A stretch of 39,741 nucleotides of DNA. It comes from JACRBK01 sp964427955. GTDB lineage: Bacteria > Chloroflexota > Anaerolineae > Aggregatilineales > Aggregatilineaceae. The DNA lies in NCBI GenBank assembly GCA_964427955.1, contig CAYRWY010000011.1, positions 1 through 39,741 on the forward strand, read 5' to 3'. Positions 7,471 to 14,933 of this stretch are shown one piece after another. Within the stretch, counting starts at the first letter, position 1; every line of letters begins with the position of its first letter. The notes beneath the pieces were generated by a model. That model ran no database searches, was not told the DNA's origin, and worked only from the letters and a program-made list of their open reading frames with translations. The translations under genes were made by a program, and so were the position numbers.

Positions 7471-8865
7471 TTACTGTAAGACGCCCGCCAGACTCGTGCA
7501 CGCCGGGCAGGTCCCGTCGGGACGAATGATGGCGTAACCGGCCTGCGGATCGCTGCCCCAGGTGGTGAAGTCCACGTTGAAGACGATCATCAGGCGGACT
7601 TTGCCGCTCTGGGCCGACAGGACGGCGGCCTGCGCCAGCCACTGCGCCTGTTCGGCAACGCTGGTGCCCGCCCCCCAGGCGAAGGACGCCGGGAGCGACC
7701 CCAGACCGTCGGGCGAGAGGTAGCCGAGTTCGGTGAAGCACGCCTGCTTGCCGCCGAACGGGCCAACCGCGCGGGCCAGCATGGTGCCGTAGTAGCGGGT
7801 CGGATAGTTGTCGCGCGGGTCACCGCTGCTCTGCTGCGGGCTGACCACGCCTTCGTTGTAGTGCACGCCGATGCAGTCCGCATAGTTGCCGACACCTGCT
7901 GCGGCCATCTGCTGCGTGTAGACGTCGTCGTTGCAGCCCGCGTCCGTGCAGCCCGCTGCGCCGAAGTAGCCGGTGGGGGCCAGCGCGCCGCTGATGACCA
8001 GCGTGCTCGAATGCGCCGACTTGATGGCATTATAGGCTTTCGCCAGCAGCGAAGCATAGTTCGAACCGCTGATCTGGCCCGCGGGCCATTCGCGGTCGAT
8101 GTTCATTTCGTTCCAGATTTCGATGGCATCCGCGCCCGCCGAGGCCAACCCGGCCACGTAAGCCGCGTAGCTGTCCTGGTAGCTGGAATTCATGACCTGG
8201 CCCTTGTCGCCGATGACCGAGAACAGGATCTTGAACCCGGCGCCGTGCGCTTCCGCGATCAGGCCGCTGCCGTCCTGGCCCATGCTCAACTGAATCTTGA
8301 CCCACTTCATCTTGGCCGATTGCAGGGCCGTGCGGGTATTGGGGTACAGGCCGGTGATCTGCCCGCCGACCTCGAAGCTGCCGCTGACAGCGGAGCCGGT
8401 GACCGGGGCCGGGAGGTTTCCCGTGCTGGTGGTGGTCGCCGCCGCCGCCGTCTGCGTCACGGCGTCGCAAATGGAGACCATTTTGTAGTTGAAGCTGGTG
8501 CGGACTTCGTACTGCGTGCCGCTCATATTGGTGATCAGGAATCTCCAGCCGAAGAACAACTGGCGGGCTTCTTCTTCTTCGCCCAGTGTGCGGCAGTCGT
8601 CGATGCCGCCTTTCCATTCCGCCTGCTCGTATTCCCAACTGCGGACGAAGGTCAGGTCCTGGCCGGTTTTTTCTTCGAGGGCGGCCCGGGCGGCCACAAA
8701 CGCCAGCCAGATCGGATCGTTGGGGGTAGCCGTCGGGGCACCCTGCGCCACACTGGCGCCTTCACCGGAGGGGATGTTCCCGGCGCTGACCGCCAGCGGG
8801 GTGATGCCGACGAGTACGATCAAAGCGGCGATCATTGCATAGATCAAGACATTACGCTTTTTCAC
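7471..8865 (-). CDS. Secreted clan GH-A glycoside hydrolase-like protein
   Basis: The protein has about 464 residues. It starts with KKR followed by a hydrophobic stretch and A-V-S-A, a signal peptide. Residues about 50-135 form a small domain I do not recognise, rich in acidic and aromatic residues, with 'FFGWRFLITN'. A Thr/Ala/Pro linker follows. The C-terminal part (about 160-464) looks like a TIM barrel: 'VKIQLSMG', 'FKILFSVIGD', 'IEIWNEMN' with likely acid/base Glu253, and 'CFTELGYLS' with likely nucleophile Glu379. This arrangement is typical of clan GH-A (cellulase, GH39 or GH5-like). GTG at 8865 is chosen because AAGGAA lies 8 nt upstream and the n-region then begins at KKR; the ATG at 8886 has no ribosome-binding site. 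The substrate is unknown. Confidence 0.75.
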   Translation of the reverse strand: MKKRNVLIYAMIAALIVLVGITPLAVSAGNIPSGEGASVAQGAPTATPNDPIWLAFVAARAALEEKTGQDLTFVRSWEYEQAEWKGGIDDCRTLGEEEEARQLFFGWRFLITNMSGTQYEVRTSFNYKMVSICDAVTQTAAAATTTSTGNLPAPVTGSAVSGSFEVGGQITGLYPNTRTALQSAKMKWVKIQLSMGQDGSGLIAEAHGAGFKILFSVIGDKGQVMNSSYQDSYAAYVAGLASAGADAIEIWNEMNIDREWPAGQISGSNYASLLAKAYNAIKSAHSSTLVISGALAPTGYFGAAGCTDAGCNDDVYTQQMAAAGVGNYADCIGVHYNEGVVSPQQSSGDPRDNYPTRYYGTMLARAVGPFGGKQACFTELGYLSPDGLGSLPASFAWGAGTSVAEQAQWLAQAAVLSAQSGKVRLMIVFNVDFTTWGSDPQAGYAIIRPDGTCPACTSLAGVLQ

Positions 8866-9079
8866 AGACAAGTTCCTTTCACACATGAAGGGGCGCTTGC
8901 GCGGCCCATTTCTAGCGATCGCTTAATGGGGCAGATCGATTTAGCTCGCTATTGTGAACGAAAAAAATCGTTTTGTCTATAATTACTTCCCTACGCCAGC
9001 CTGACGGTACTCCGGTGAGTGTTCCGGCGGCTGCGGTTGTACTACGGTCGTGAAGCCATCAGCTTGAGGAGCGTGTACG

Positions 9080-9565
9080 ATGCGTCTGGTCACCTGCCAT
9101 ACCCTGTACGGCGCGACGAAAACTGTCCCGGCGGAGAGTCTGATTCTGCGGGCGTCCGCCTATGGGTTGATTCTGCACGATCAGCAGCTCCTGGTCGCGC
9201 GGGGCAGCTATACTCAGAAATATACGCTGCCCGGCGGCGGGATCGAGCCGGGTGAATCGAACGAAGAAGCGCTGATCCGCGAAGTGCGCGAGGAAGCCGG
9301 GATCGGGATCGAGGTCGGGGACTTCCTCCACTTCGAGACCGACTTTTTCTACTACGATCCGCTGGATTTGGCGATCCACGGCTTCATGTTCTACTACCAC
9401 TGCCACCCGCTGGACCTGACACTGCCCGCCATCGACTATCCCGCCGACGAGGGACTCGACGCGGCGCGGTGGGTGCCGCTCGACACGCTCACGCCCACCT
9501 CGTTCCAGACGCACGGCCCGCTGACGATGGCGCTAATTCAGCAGTGTTCCGGTCCTGATCGGTGA
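9080..9565 (+). CDS. Nudix hydrolase
   Basis: The 161-residue protein has a perfect Nudix box at residues 53-75 (G-x5-E-x7-REVREEAGI), which binds the metal and catalyses hydrolysis of nucleoside diphosphates linked to another group. It also has the usual preceding 'YTLPGGGIEPGES' and a late 'ARWVPLDTL'. The residues just after the box do not identify the substrate. GAGGAG at 9066-9071 lies 8 nt before the ATG. It is monocistronic, between the divergent hydrolase gene and a repeat-filled gap. Confidence 0.92.
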   Translation: MRLVTCHTLYGATKTVPAESLILRASAYGLILHDQQLLVARGSYTQKYTLPGGGIEPGESNEEALIREVREEAGIGIEVGDFLHFETDFFYYDPLDLAIHGFMFYYHCHPLDLTLPAIDYPADEGLDAARWVPLDTLTPTSFQTHGPLTMALIQQCSGPDR

Positions 9566-9592
9566 TTGCTTCAGAGGATGTATTGATGACTT

Positions 9593-9717
9593 GTAGGGGC
9601 GACCCGCCGGGTCGCCCTGGCAAGGTATCGCCTGTCCTCCCCCTCTCCCATCATACTTTTAGAGGCGGGCAGGCGTTGGGAACGCTAAAAGCAGGGCGCT
9701 ACTTGCTGCGCCCCTAC
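9593..9717. repeat. GTAGGGGCG-ended dispersed repeat
   Basis: Inverted ends GTAGGGGCG (9593-9601) and CGCCCCTAC (9709-9717) bound a 125-bp stretch. Its left part contains a perfect hairpin: GGGCGACCC at 9597-9605, 3-nt loop, GGGTCGCCC at 9609-9617. It also carries one copy of the 25-bp direct repeat found again at 9798-9822. Confidence 0.5.
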
Positions 9718-9740
9718 CACGACGTTTCCGCCGCGCCGCT

Positions 9741-9783
9741 CCCCCTCGCCACCGGGTGGAGAGGGGGTCGGGGGGTGAGGTAA
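9741..9783. repeat. GTGAGGTAA-type palindromic repeat, right half
   Basis: A near-perfect hairpin at 9741-9767 (one mismatch) runs into the same G-rich GTGAGGTAAG end that is seen at 2-28. The matching left end TTACCTCACCCC is absent, so this is an incomplete copy compared with 21436-21532. Confidence 0.6.
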
Positions 9784-9797
9784 GAAACGGCGAGTCT

Positions 9798-9822
9798 TCG
9801 CCTGTCCTCCCCCTCTCCCATC
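9798..9822. repeat. 25-bp exact direct repeat (second copy of 9628-9652)
   Basis: The sequence beginning TCGCCTGTCC and ending CTCTCCCATC occurs exactly at 9628-9652 and 9798-9822, 170 bp apart. The two copies enclose the palindromic repeat half at 9741-9783, which suggests that one block was inserted or duplicated. Confidence 0.75.
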
Positions 9823-9843
9823 GTTCTGTATGGGTGAGGGCGC

Positions 9844-11760
9844 TTATTCCTCGCGCTGCCCGCCTCGCAACTGCGTGGTGTACAGCTCGTAATAGTGCCC
9901 TTGCGCCGCCAGCAGATCCTCGTGCGTGCCGCGCTCGATGATCCGCCCGTGGTCCATCACGATCACCTGGTCGGCGCGGATGATTGTGCTCAGCCGGTGC
10001 GCGATCACGAACGCTGTGCGCCCTTCGAGCAGCTTGCCCAGCGCCGCCTGCATCTGGAGTTCGGTCACCGTGTCCACGCTGCTCGTCGCTTCGTCCAGGA
10101 TGATGATCGCCGGATCGGCCAGCAGCGCCCGCGTGAATGAGACGAGCTGCCGCTGCCCGGTGCTCAGCCGCGATCCGCCTTCCTCGACGTCGGTTTCGTA
10201 CCCCTTGGGGAAGCTCGTGATGAACTCGTGCGCGCCCGTCGCCCGCGCCGCCGCTTCGATCTCGTCGTCGGTGGCGTCCAGCCGCCCGTAGCGCAGATTC
10301 TCCTTGATCGTCGTGGCGAACAGCCCGGTATCCTGCGGCACCCATGCGATCTGGTTCCGCAGGGAAGTCAGCGTCACGTGGGCGATGTCTTGCCCGTCGA
10401 ACAGGATCTGCCCCTGCTGTGCCTCGTAGAAGCGCCCCAGCAGCCGCACCAGCGTGCTTTTGCCTGCCCCGGTGTGCCCGACCAGCGCCACCATCTGGCC
10501 CGGCTCTACCTTCAGATGGATGTCGTACAGGACGTTGTTCTCGTCTCCGTTGTTCTCGTCTCCGCTGTCGCCGTCGTCACGGTCCGCCGGTTTCACGGCG
10601 CTGGCGTGCGGATCGCTGCGGCTGAGCGGAGCGTCGCTGAATACGGTGTCCGGCTTGGTGTAGCGGAAGCTCACGCCGCGCAGCTCGACCTCGCCCCGGA
10701 TGCGCGCCAGCGGGGTTGCGTCCGGGCGATCCCAGATGTCGGGCGCGGTGTCGAGCACTTTCAGGATGCGCTCACCCGCGGCGGCGGCCTCCTGGAACTG
10801 GTCCAGGCGCATCGCCAGGTCGCGGATCGGGTCGAAGAACAGGTTGAGGTAGAGCAGGAAGGCCACCAGCGTCCCGGCAGACATCTCGCCGTGGAGCACC
10901 TGCATCCCGCCGACGCCCAGCACGATGGCCGATCCCACCTGGGCGATGATGTCGATGCCCGGCATGTAGATCGAGGCGAGTTGATCGGCTTTCAGGCTGG
11001 CGACCATCTCCGTCGTGCTGACGCCGCTGAAGCGTGCTTTCTCGCGGTATTCGCCGACGAACGCCTGCACGATGCGCATCCCGGACAGGCTTTCTTGCAG
11101 CGTGGCCGAAACCACGCCCACCGCCTCGCGCACGGCGCGGTAGCGCACCGCCGAGCGTTTGCGCCACCACCACGTCAGCGCCACCATCGCCGGGATCACG
11201 CTGAAGGTCAGCAGCGCCAGCGACCAGTTGTAGACCAGCATCAGGATGATGATCCCGGCCAGCGTGAACGAGTTGGCGATGGTGTTGATCACCGCCCAGG
11301 TGATGAAGTTTTGCAGTGAGTTGCTGTCCTCGGTGATGCGCGCCATCAGGTCGCCCACCCGGTTGTGATCGTAGTAGCTCTGGTTGAGGTCCAGGTATTT
11401 GTAGAAGATCTGCTGGCGCACCATCATGATCGCGTGCTGCCCGATCCAGATCATGTTGTACATCTGGGTGCGCAGCCCCACCGCCTCGATGGTGATCGCG
11501 GCCAGGAACAGCAGACTGTACAGCGCCAGCGCCGAGGTATCGCGCTCCGCGACCCCCTGGTTGATGGCCAGCCGCACCAGGGTAGGGGCGACCAGGGCCG
11601 CGCTGGACGTGATGAACATCAGAATCACGACGCCGGTCACGCGCCGCCGGTAGGGCCGGACGAACGTCAGCAGCCGCAGCAGCGTTTCCCGGATCGGGCG
11701 TTCGAGCTTGGGTTTGGCCGGGGTGTCAGCCTGAGTCTTCTTATCGCTGCGCTTGCTCAT
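9844..11760 (-). CDS. ABC exporter subunit 2, fused membrane and ATPase domains (consensus catalytic half)
   Basis: The 638-residue protein has six membrane helices followed by an ATPase domain: the type I (type IV) exporter half-transporter layout. Walker A is GHTGAGKST, Walker B is LDEAT with catalytic Glu557, and the switch His588 is present in IAHRLST. Its signature is LSTGQ (532-536) rather than LSGGQ. Between FRYTKPD and VLYDI (about 373-409) there is an unusual acidic insertion with GDENN repeated. Its start codon overlaps the stop of the upstream subunit by four bases (ATGA), so the two are co-translated. The two proteins are exactly equal in length. Together they match the BmrCD / TM287-288 kind of heterodimeric exporter; the cargo is unknown (drug, lipid or peptide). 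Confidence 0.93.
   Translation of the reverse strand: MSKRSDKKTQADTPAKPKLERPIRETLLRLLTFVRPYRRRVTGVVILMFITSSAALVAPTLVRLAINQGVAERDTSALALYSLLFLAAITIEAVGLRTQMYNMIWIGQHAIMMVRQQIFYKYLDLNQSYYDHNRVGDLMARITEDSNSLQNFITWAVINTIANSFTLAGIIILMLVYNWSLALLTFSVIPAMVALTWWWRKRSAVRYRAVREAVGVVSATLQESLSGMRIVQAFVGEYREKARFSGVSTTEMVASLKADQLASIYMPGIDIIAQVGSAIVLGVGGMQVLHGEMSAGTLVAFLLYLNLFFDPIRDLAMRLDQFQEAAAAGERILKVLDTAPDIWDRPDATPLARIRGEVELRGVSFRYTKPDTVFSDAPLSRSDPHASAVKPADRDDGDSGDENNGDENNVLYDIHLKVEPGQMVALVGHTGAGKSTLVRLLGRFYEAQQGQILFDGQDIAHVTLTSLRNQIAWVPQDTGLFATTIKENLRYGRLDATDDEIEAAARATGAHEFITSFPKGYETDVEEGGSRLSTGQRQLVSFTRALLADPAIIILDEATSSVDTVTELQMQAALGKLLEGRTAFVIAHRLSTIIRADQVIVMDHGRIIERGTHEDLLAAQGHYYELYTTQLRGGQREE
10534..10563. 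repeat. 15-bp tandem duplication inside the ABC exporter gene
   Basis: GTTGTTCTCGTCTCC is repeated exactly twice. On the coding strand it gives the repeated pentapeptide GDENN inside the acidic insertion before the nucleotide-binding core. Confidence 0.9.
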
Positions 11761-13673
11761 GCCGGGTTCTCCTCCTGCGTTTCTCCCAGGAATTCCGCGT
11801 CGCGCTGGCCTGCTTCGCGCTCCTCGATGACGGGCGGCAGTTCGTCCGGCGGCATCACCGTCTCGTCGGAGAGGCCGATCCCGCGGATGTCTTCTTCCGG
11901 CTCCACCTGGTCGGTTTGCAGCCGCCACAGGTGCGCGTAGCGCCCGTTCAGCCGCACCAAGTCGGCGTGCGTGCCTTGCTCGACGATGCGCCCGTTTTCG
12001 AGCATGAGGATCTGGTCGGCGTGCATGACCGTGCTCAGCCGTTGGGCGACGATCAGTGTCGTGCGGCTCTGCATCAGCGTTTCGAGCGCCGCGCGGATCT
12101 CGTATTCGGTCCGGCTGTCCACGCTGGCCGTCGCGTCGTCCAGGATCAGGATGCGCGGGTTGACCAGCAGGGCGCGCGCGATGGCGATCCGCTGCCGCTG
12201 CCCGCCGGAGAGCGTGACCCCGCGTTCCCCGACCAGTGTCTCGTAGCCGTCCGGAAACTCCAGGATGAAGTCGTGCGCGCGGGCAGCGCGGGCCGCTTCG
12301 ATCACCTGCTCGCGCGTGGCCTCCGGGCGTCCGAAGGCGATGTTGTCGTGCACGGTCGCGTTGAACAGGAAGGTGCTCTGCATCACGATCCCCACCTGCG
12401 AGCGCAGCACCTTGAGCGGCATGTCGCGCACGTCGGTCCCGTCGATGGTGATGCTGCCGCTCGTCACGTCGTAGAAGCGCGGCACCAGGTCGATCAGCGT
12501 GGTTTTGCCGCTGCCGGTCGTGCCGACGATGGCCGTCACCGTGTCGGGCCGCGCCTCGAACGAGACGTTGTACAGCACTTCGACTTCCGGTTCGCCTTCG
12601 GCGGACTGGTAGATGAACGTCACGTCGTTGAAGCGGACGTGACCGTGGAATTCGCCCGGATTGACCGCGCCGATGCGGGTCTTGATCTCCGGTGCGGTGT
12701 CCATGAGCGCGAAGACACGCTTGCCGTTGGCCATCGCGCGCGCCACCATGTCGATCATGAAGGCCAGCCGGTGCGTGGGCAGGCCCAGCAGCCCGACGTA
12801 GGAGTTGAAGGCGACCAGCGTGCCCAGTGTCAATTTTCCGTCCAGCACGCGGTGTCCGCCGAAATACAGCAGCAGAAAACTCAGGGAGCCTACGATGAAC
12901 CAGACGGTGGGCATGGCCAGCGTGAACAGCTTGGCCTGGAGAATCCAGGCATCCAGTACCTTGTTGTTGTCGTCCTGAAAGCGCTCGCGCGCGTACTCCT
13001 CGCGCACGAACGACTTGACGACCACGATCTGCGACAGGTTCTCCTGGATGCGGGCGTACATCTCGCCGCGAGCCGCGCGAATTTTGCCGAACAGCGGCTC
13101 GATCCGCACGCCGAACTTGTACGCGACCACGAACAGCACCGGCATCGGGATCAGGAACACGGCGGCCAGCGTCGCGTTGATGCTGAACATGATCCCGTAA
13201 ATGCCCACCAGCAGCACGATCAGGTTGAGAATGTCCCCGATCACCACCCCCGCGAAGAAGCGGATCTCGTCGATGTCGCCCACGGCCCGGCTCATGAGCT
13301 GCCCGATCCGGATGCGGTCGTAGAACGAGAAGGGGAGCCGCTGCAAGTGCTCGAACAGGTCCAGGCGCATGTCGTAGGCGATCTTCCGCCCCAGCCACTG
13401 CGTCCCGTAGCGTTGGCCGTAGTTGATCACCCCGCGCGCCAGGGCCATCGCCACGATCAGGGCGGCGGTCGCCTGAAGCGTGCGTTCGCTGCTCCAGGTG
13501 CTCGGAAAGAGGGAAATATCACTTTTCTCTTGGAGCGCGGCGTCCATCGCGCTGCCGATCAGCCAGGGCCCCGCCAGGGTCATCAGCGTGGCCAGGATCA
13601 GGCACGCGTACACCCCCACGGCGACGCGCCAGTAGGGCCGCATATAGCGGAGGATTCGGAGAAGAATCTGCAT
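11757..13673 (-). CDS. ABC exporter subunit 1, fused membrane and ATPase domains (degenerate half)
   Basis: The 638-residue protein has the same six-helix plus ATPase layout as its partner. Walker A GTTGSGKT and signature LSGGQ (488-492) are intact, but the Walker B catalytic Glu is Asp513 (LILDDAT) and the switch His is Gln544 (VAQRLST). With the partner's altered signature, one composite ATP site is degenerate and the other, made by this LSGGQ and the partner's Walker motifs, is complete. This is the known pattern of heterodimeric exporters such as TM287/288. GGAGGT lies 5 nt before the ATG. It is the first gene of a two-gene operon with a 5' leader of about 150 nt. Confidence 0.94.
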   Translation of the reverse strand: MQILLRILRYMRPYWRVAVGVYACLILATLMTLAGPWLIGSAMDAALQEKSDISLFPSTWSSERTLQATAALIVAMALARGVINYGQRYGTQWLGRKIAYDMRLDLFEHLQRLPFSFYDRIRIGQLMSRAVGDIDEIRFFAGVVIGDILNLIVLLVGIYGIMFSINATLAAVFLIPMPVLFVVAYKFGVRIEPLFGKIRAARGEMYARIQENLSQIVVVKSFVREEYARERFQDDNNKVLDAWILQAKLFTLAMPTVWFIVGSLSFLLLYFGGHRVLDGKLTLGTLVAFNSYVGLLGLPTHRLAFMIDMVARAMANGKRVFALMDTAPEIKTRIGAVNPGEFHGHVRFNDVTFIYQSAEGEPEVEVLYNVSFEARPDTVTAIVGTTGSGKTTLIDLVPRFYDVTSGSITIDGTDVRDMPLKVLRSQVGIVMQSTFLFNATVHDNIAFGRPEATREQVIEAARAARAHDFILEFPDGYETLVGERGVTLSGGQRQRIAIARALLVNPRILILDDATASVDSRTEYEIRAALETLMQSRTTLIVAQRLSTVMHADQILMLENGRIVEQGTHADLVRLNGRYAHLWRLQTDQVEPEEDIRGIGLSDETVMPPDELPPVIEEREAGQRDAEFLGETQEENPA

Positions 13674-13824
13674 CAGCTACCTCCATTGAGTGATAACTTC
13701 ACTGCTGGCGTGGGAGCAAAGCCACTATGCCCTCATGATCGCGACGAACTGGGAGGCTGATGTCGTTCGCCTCGGCGGTTCAGGCGACGACTGCAAGCAT
13801 TTGGCCGGTGACCCTGGATCGGTC

Positions 13825-13830
13825 ATTATA
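13825..13830 (-). promoter_or_regulatory. -10 box of the ABC exporter operon
   Basis: A perfect TATAAT on the minus strand lies about 150 nt upstream of the first exporter gene. The -35 region (TTATTC or TATTCC, 17-18 nt away) is weak. Confidence 0.45.
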
Positions 13831-13899
13831 CCTCAATGCTTTATCAGGGAATAAACTGATGGATAATTGAATTCGAATCCGTAGGATAGTCAAAGGTTC

Positions 13900-13947
13900 T
13901 TAGTTTTTAGTCATTAGTAAAAGGAGACTGCTTTTACTAAAAACTAA
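13900..13947. repeat. AT-rich two-part inverted repeat
   Basis: TTAGTTTTT (13900-13908) pairs with AAAAACTAA (13939-13947), and AGTAAAAG (13916-13923) pairs with CTTTTACT (13931-13938), leaving a 7-nt loop and a one-sided 7-nt bulge. It lies between divergent promoters and is unlike the GC-rich repeats elsewhere. Confidence 0.65.
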
Positions 13948-14184
13948 TCACTAAAAACCCTGATCACACTCCGGTTTCGTTTCCACTTTCCCATGAGTTG
14001 CATTCTAGGCGGCGCGATTGGGGCAGAGTCTCGAAGGGTTTAGAAAGAGAAAGGGTCTGAATATTTTGTGAATTTTTCGCGAAATGTCTTCTCGCCAGGA
14101 GTAATATTGGTTATCATGATTATTGTCAATTCTAGCTCAATTATAACCGTATCGTTTATTTTTTTAACTCCCTAAGGAGACGTC

Positions 14185-14727
14185 ATGAAAACCCTATACC
14201 GGGCTGCCGATCCATCGGCACAAGTGCTAGGCGCGATCGTGGTAGGTTTCATCGAGTGTTCGCAGCGGCAGGAAATCTGGTCGATCCTGGAGAGGCGCAA
14301 GTTGACCAACGTCGATCCGGACAAGTGGTATCTCCTTCAGAATTGGCTGGACGTTCTTAGCGAAATAGCTCAGGATAGTGGGGCAATGTTTAATTTCGTC
14401 AGCGTAGGAACGCACATTGGCGATACAGCTCCGCTCCTCGCAGGGAACGAGAACATCTCCTTTGAAGAGATGATGCTCCAGTTCAACGAGAATTACCAAC
14501 GTTCTCATCGGGGCGGCGTCGGAGAAATCTTCACTGAACAAATAGCCGAGAATCACGTCAAGTGCACCTATACAACCCCATACCCTGATGATCTGGACTA
14601 CGGCGTTTTGTATGGCTTGGCCCGGCGTTTTCTGCCAAAAGGAACCGATTTCGTCGTACAATTTGACGATTCTCTACCGCGCAGAGATGAAGGGGGCGAA
14701 TATTCTGTCATGCATGTGATTTGGTAG
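14185..14727 (+). CDS. Hypothetical protein
   Basis: I do not recognise this 180-residue protein with confidence. It has no signal peptide or membrane segment. The middle contains 'FNFVSVGTHIGDTAPL' and 'SFEEMMLQFNENYQRSHRGG', and the end has 'YTTPYPDDLDYGVLYGLARRF'. The early 'ADPSAQVLG' and the pattern of a small alpha/beta domain suggest a sensory or ligand-binding fold, but this is a guess. AAGGAG lies 6-7 nt before the ATG. Its gene is more AT-rich than its neighbours and is a separate transcription unit, closed by a strong terminator at 14748-14793. Confidence 0.8.
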   Translation: MKTLYRAADPSAQVLGAIVVGFIECSQRQEIWSILERRKLTNVDPDKWYLLQNWLDVLSEIAQDSGAMFNFVSVGTHIGDTAPLLAGNENISFEEMMLQFNENYQRSHRGGVGEIFTEQIAENHVKCTYTTPYPDDLDYGVLYGLARRFLPKGTDFVVQFDDSLPRRDEGGEYSVMHVIW

Positions 14728-14747
14728 AAAGATGTGCGAATAATATT

Positions 14748-14793
14748 CAGTCATGGATCGATGCTAGATATAGGTCCATGACTGTTTTTTTTT
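14748..14793 (+). terminator. Strong intrinsic terminator
   Basis: CAGTCATGGA (14748-14757) and TCCATGACTG (14775-14784) form a perfect 10-bp stem with a 17-nt loop, followed directly by nine T. It ends the transcript of the hypothetical gene. Confidence 0.9.
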
Positions 14794-14820
14794 GCCTCGA
14801 ACAATGGCTCATTTGAAGAA

Positions 14821-14850
14821 TTGACAATGAATGAAGAATTGAGGCATAAT
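14821..14850 (+). promoter_or_regulatory. Sigma-70-type promoter of the TPR gene
   Basis: A perfect -35 TTGACA (14821-14826) and a -10 CATAAT (14845-14850) are 18 bp apart. They lie after the upstream terminator and about 85 nt before the TPR gene, so they drive it separately. Confidence 0.65.
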
Positions 14851-14933
14851 TACGTAAAGGTAAAACTGCCCTGGGTTAGTTTATCGGTTTGGTTTTCACC
14901 GTTGGGATGTGATGTTGGCGTTGGAGGCAGTCG

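Larger units (their letters stand above)
13674..14184. other. Divergent intergenic region without a gene
   Basis: This 511-bp AT-richer stretch separates the ABC exporter operon (-) from the unknown gene at 14185 (+). It holds the exporter's -10 box (13825-13830), a large hairpin (13900-13947) and a 10-bp palindrome TTTCGCGAAA at 14075-14084 that could be an operator. No open frame in it looks coding. Confidence 0.6.

Noticed and set aside
8914..8923. GCGATCGC palindrome as a HIP1-type repeat
   Set aside because: It occurs only once that I noticed, so there is no reason to give it meaning in this window.
9628..9822. Repeats as a CRISPR array
   Set aside because: Only two copies of a 25-bp repeat exist, 170 bp apart, without regular spacers or cas genes.
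9844..13398. A single 1184-residue protein covering both exporter genes
   Set aside because: The frame is open far upstream of the ATG at 11760, but the upstream part is out of frame with the real subunit 1, which has all its motifs in the other frame.
11916..13760. 614-codon open frame on the plus strand opposite the ABC exporter gene
   Set aside because: It is the antisense shadow of a well-supported gene; its composition is His/Asp/Arg-rich and has no recognisable motif.
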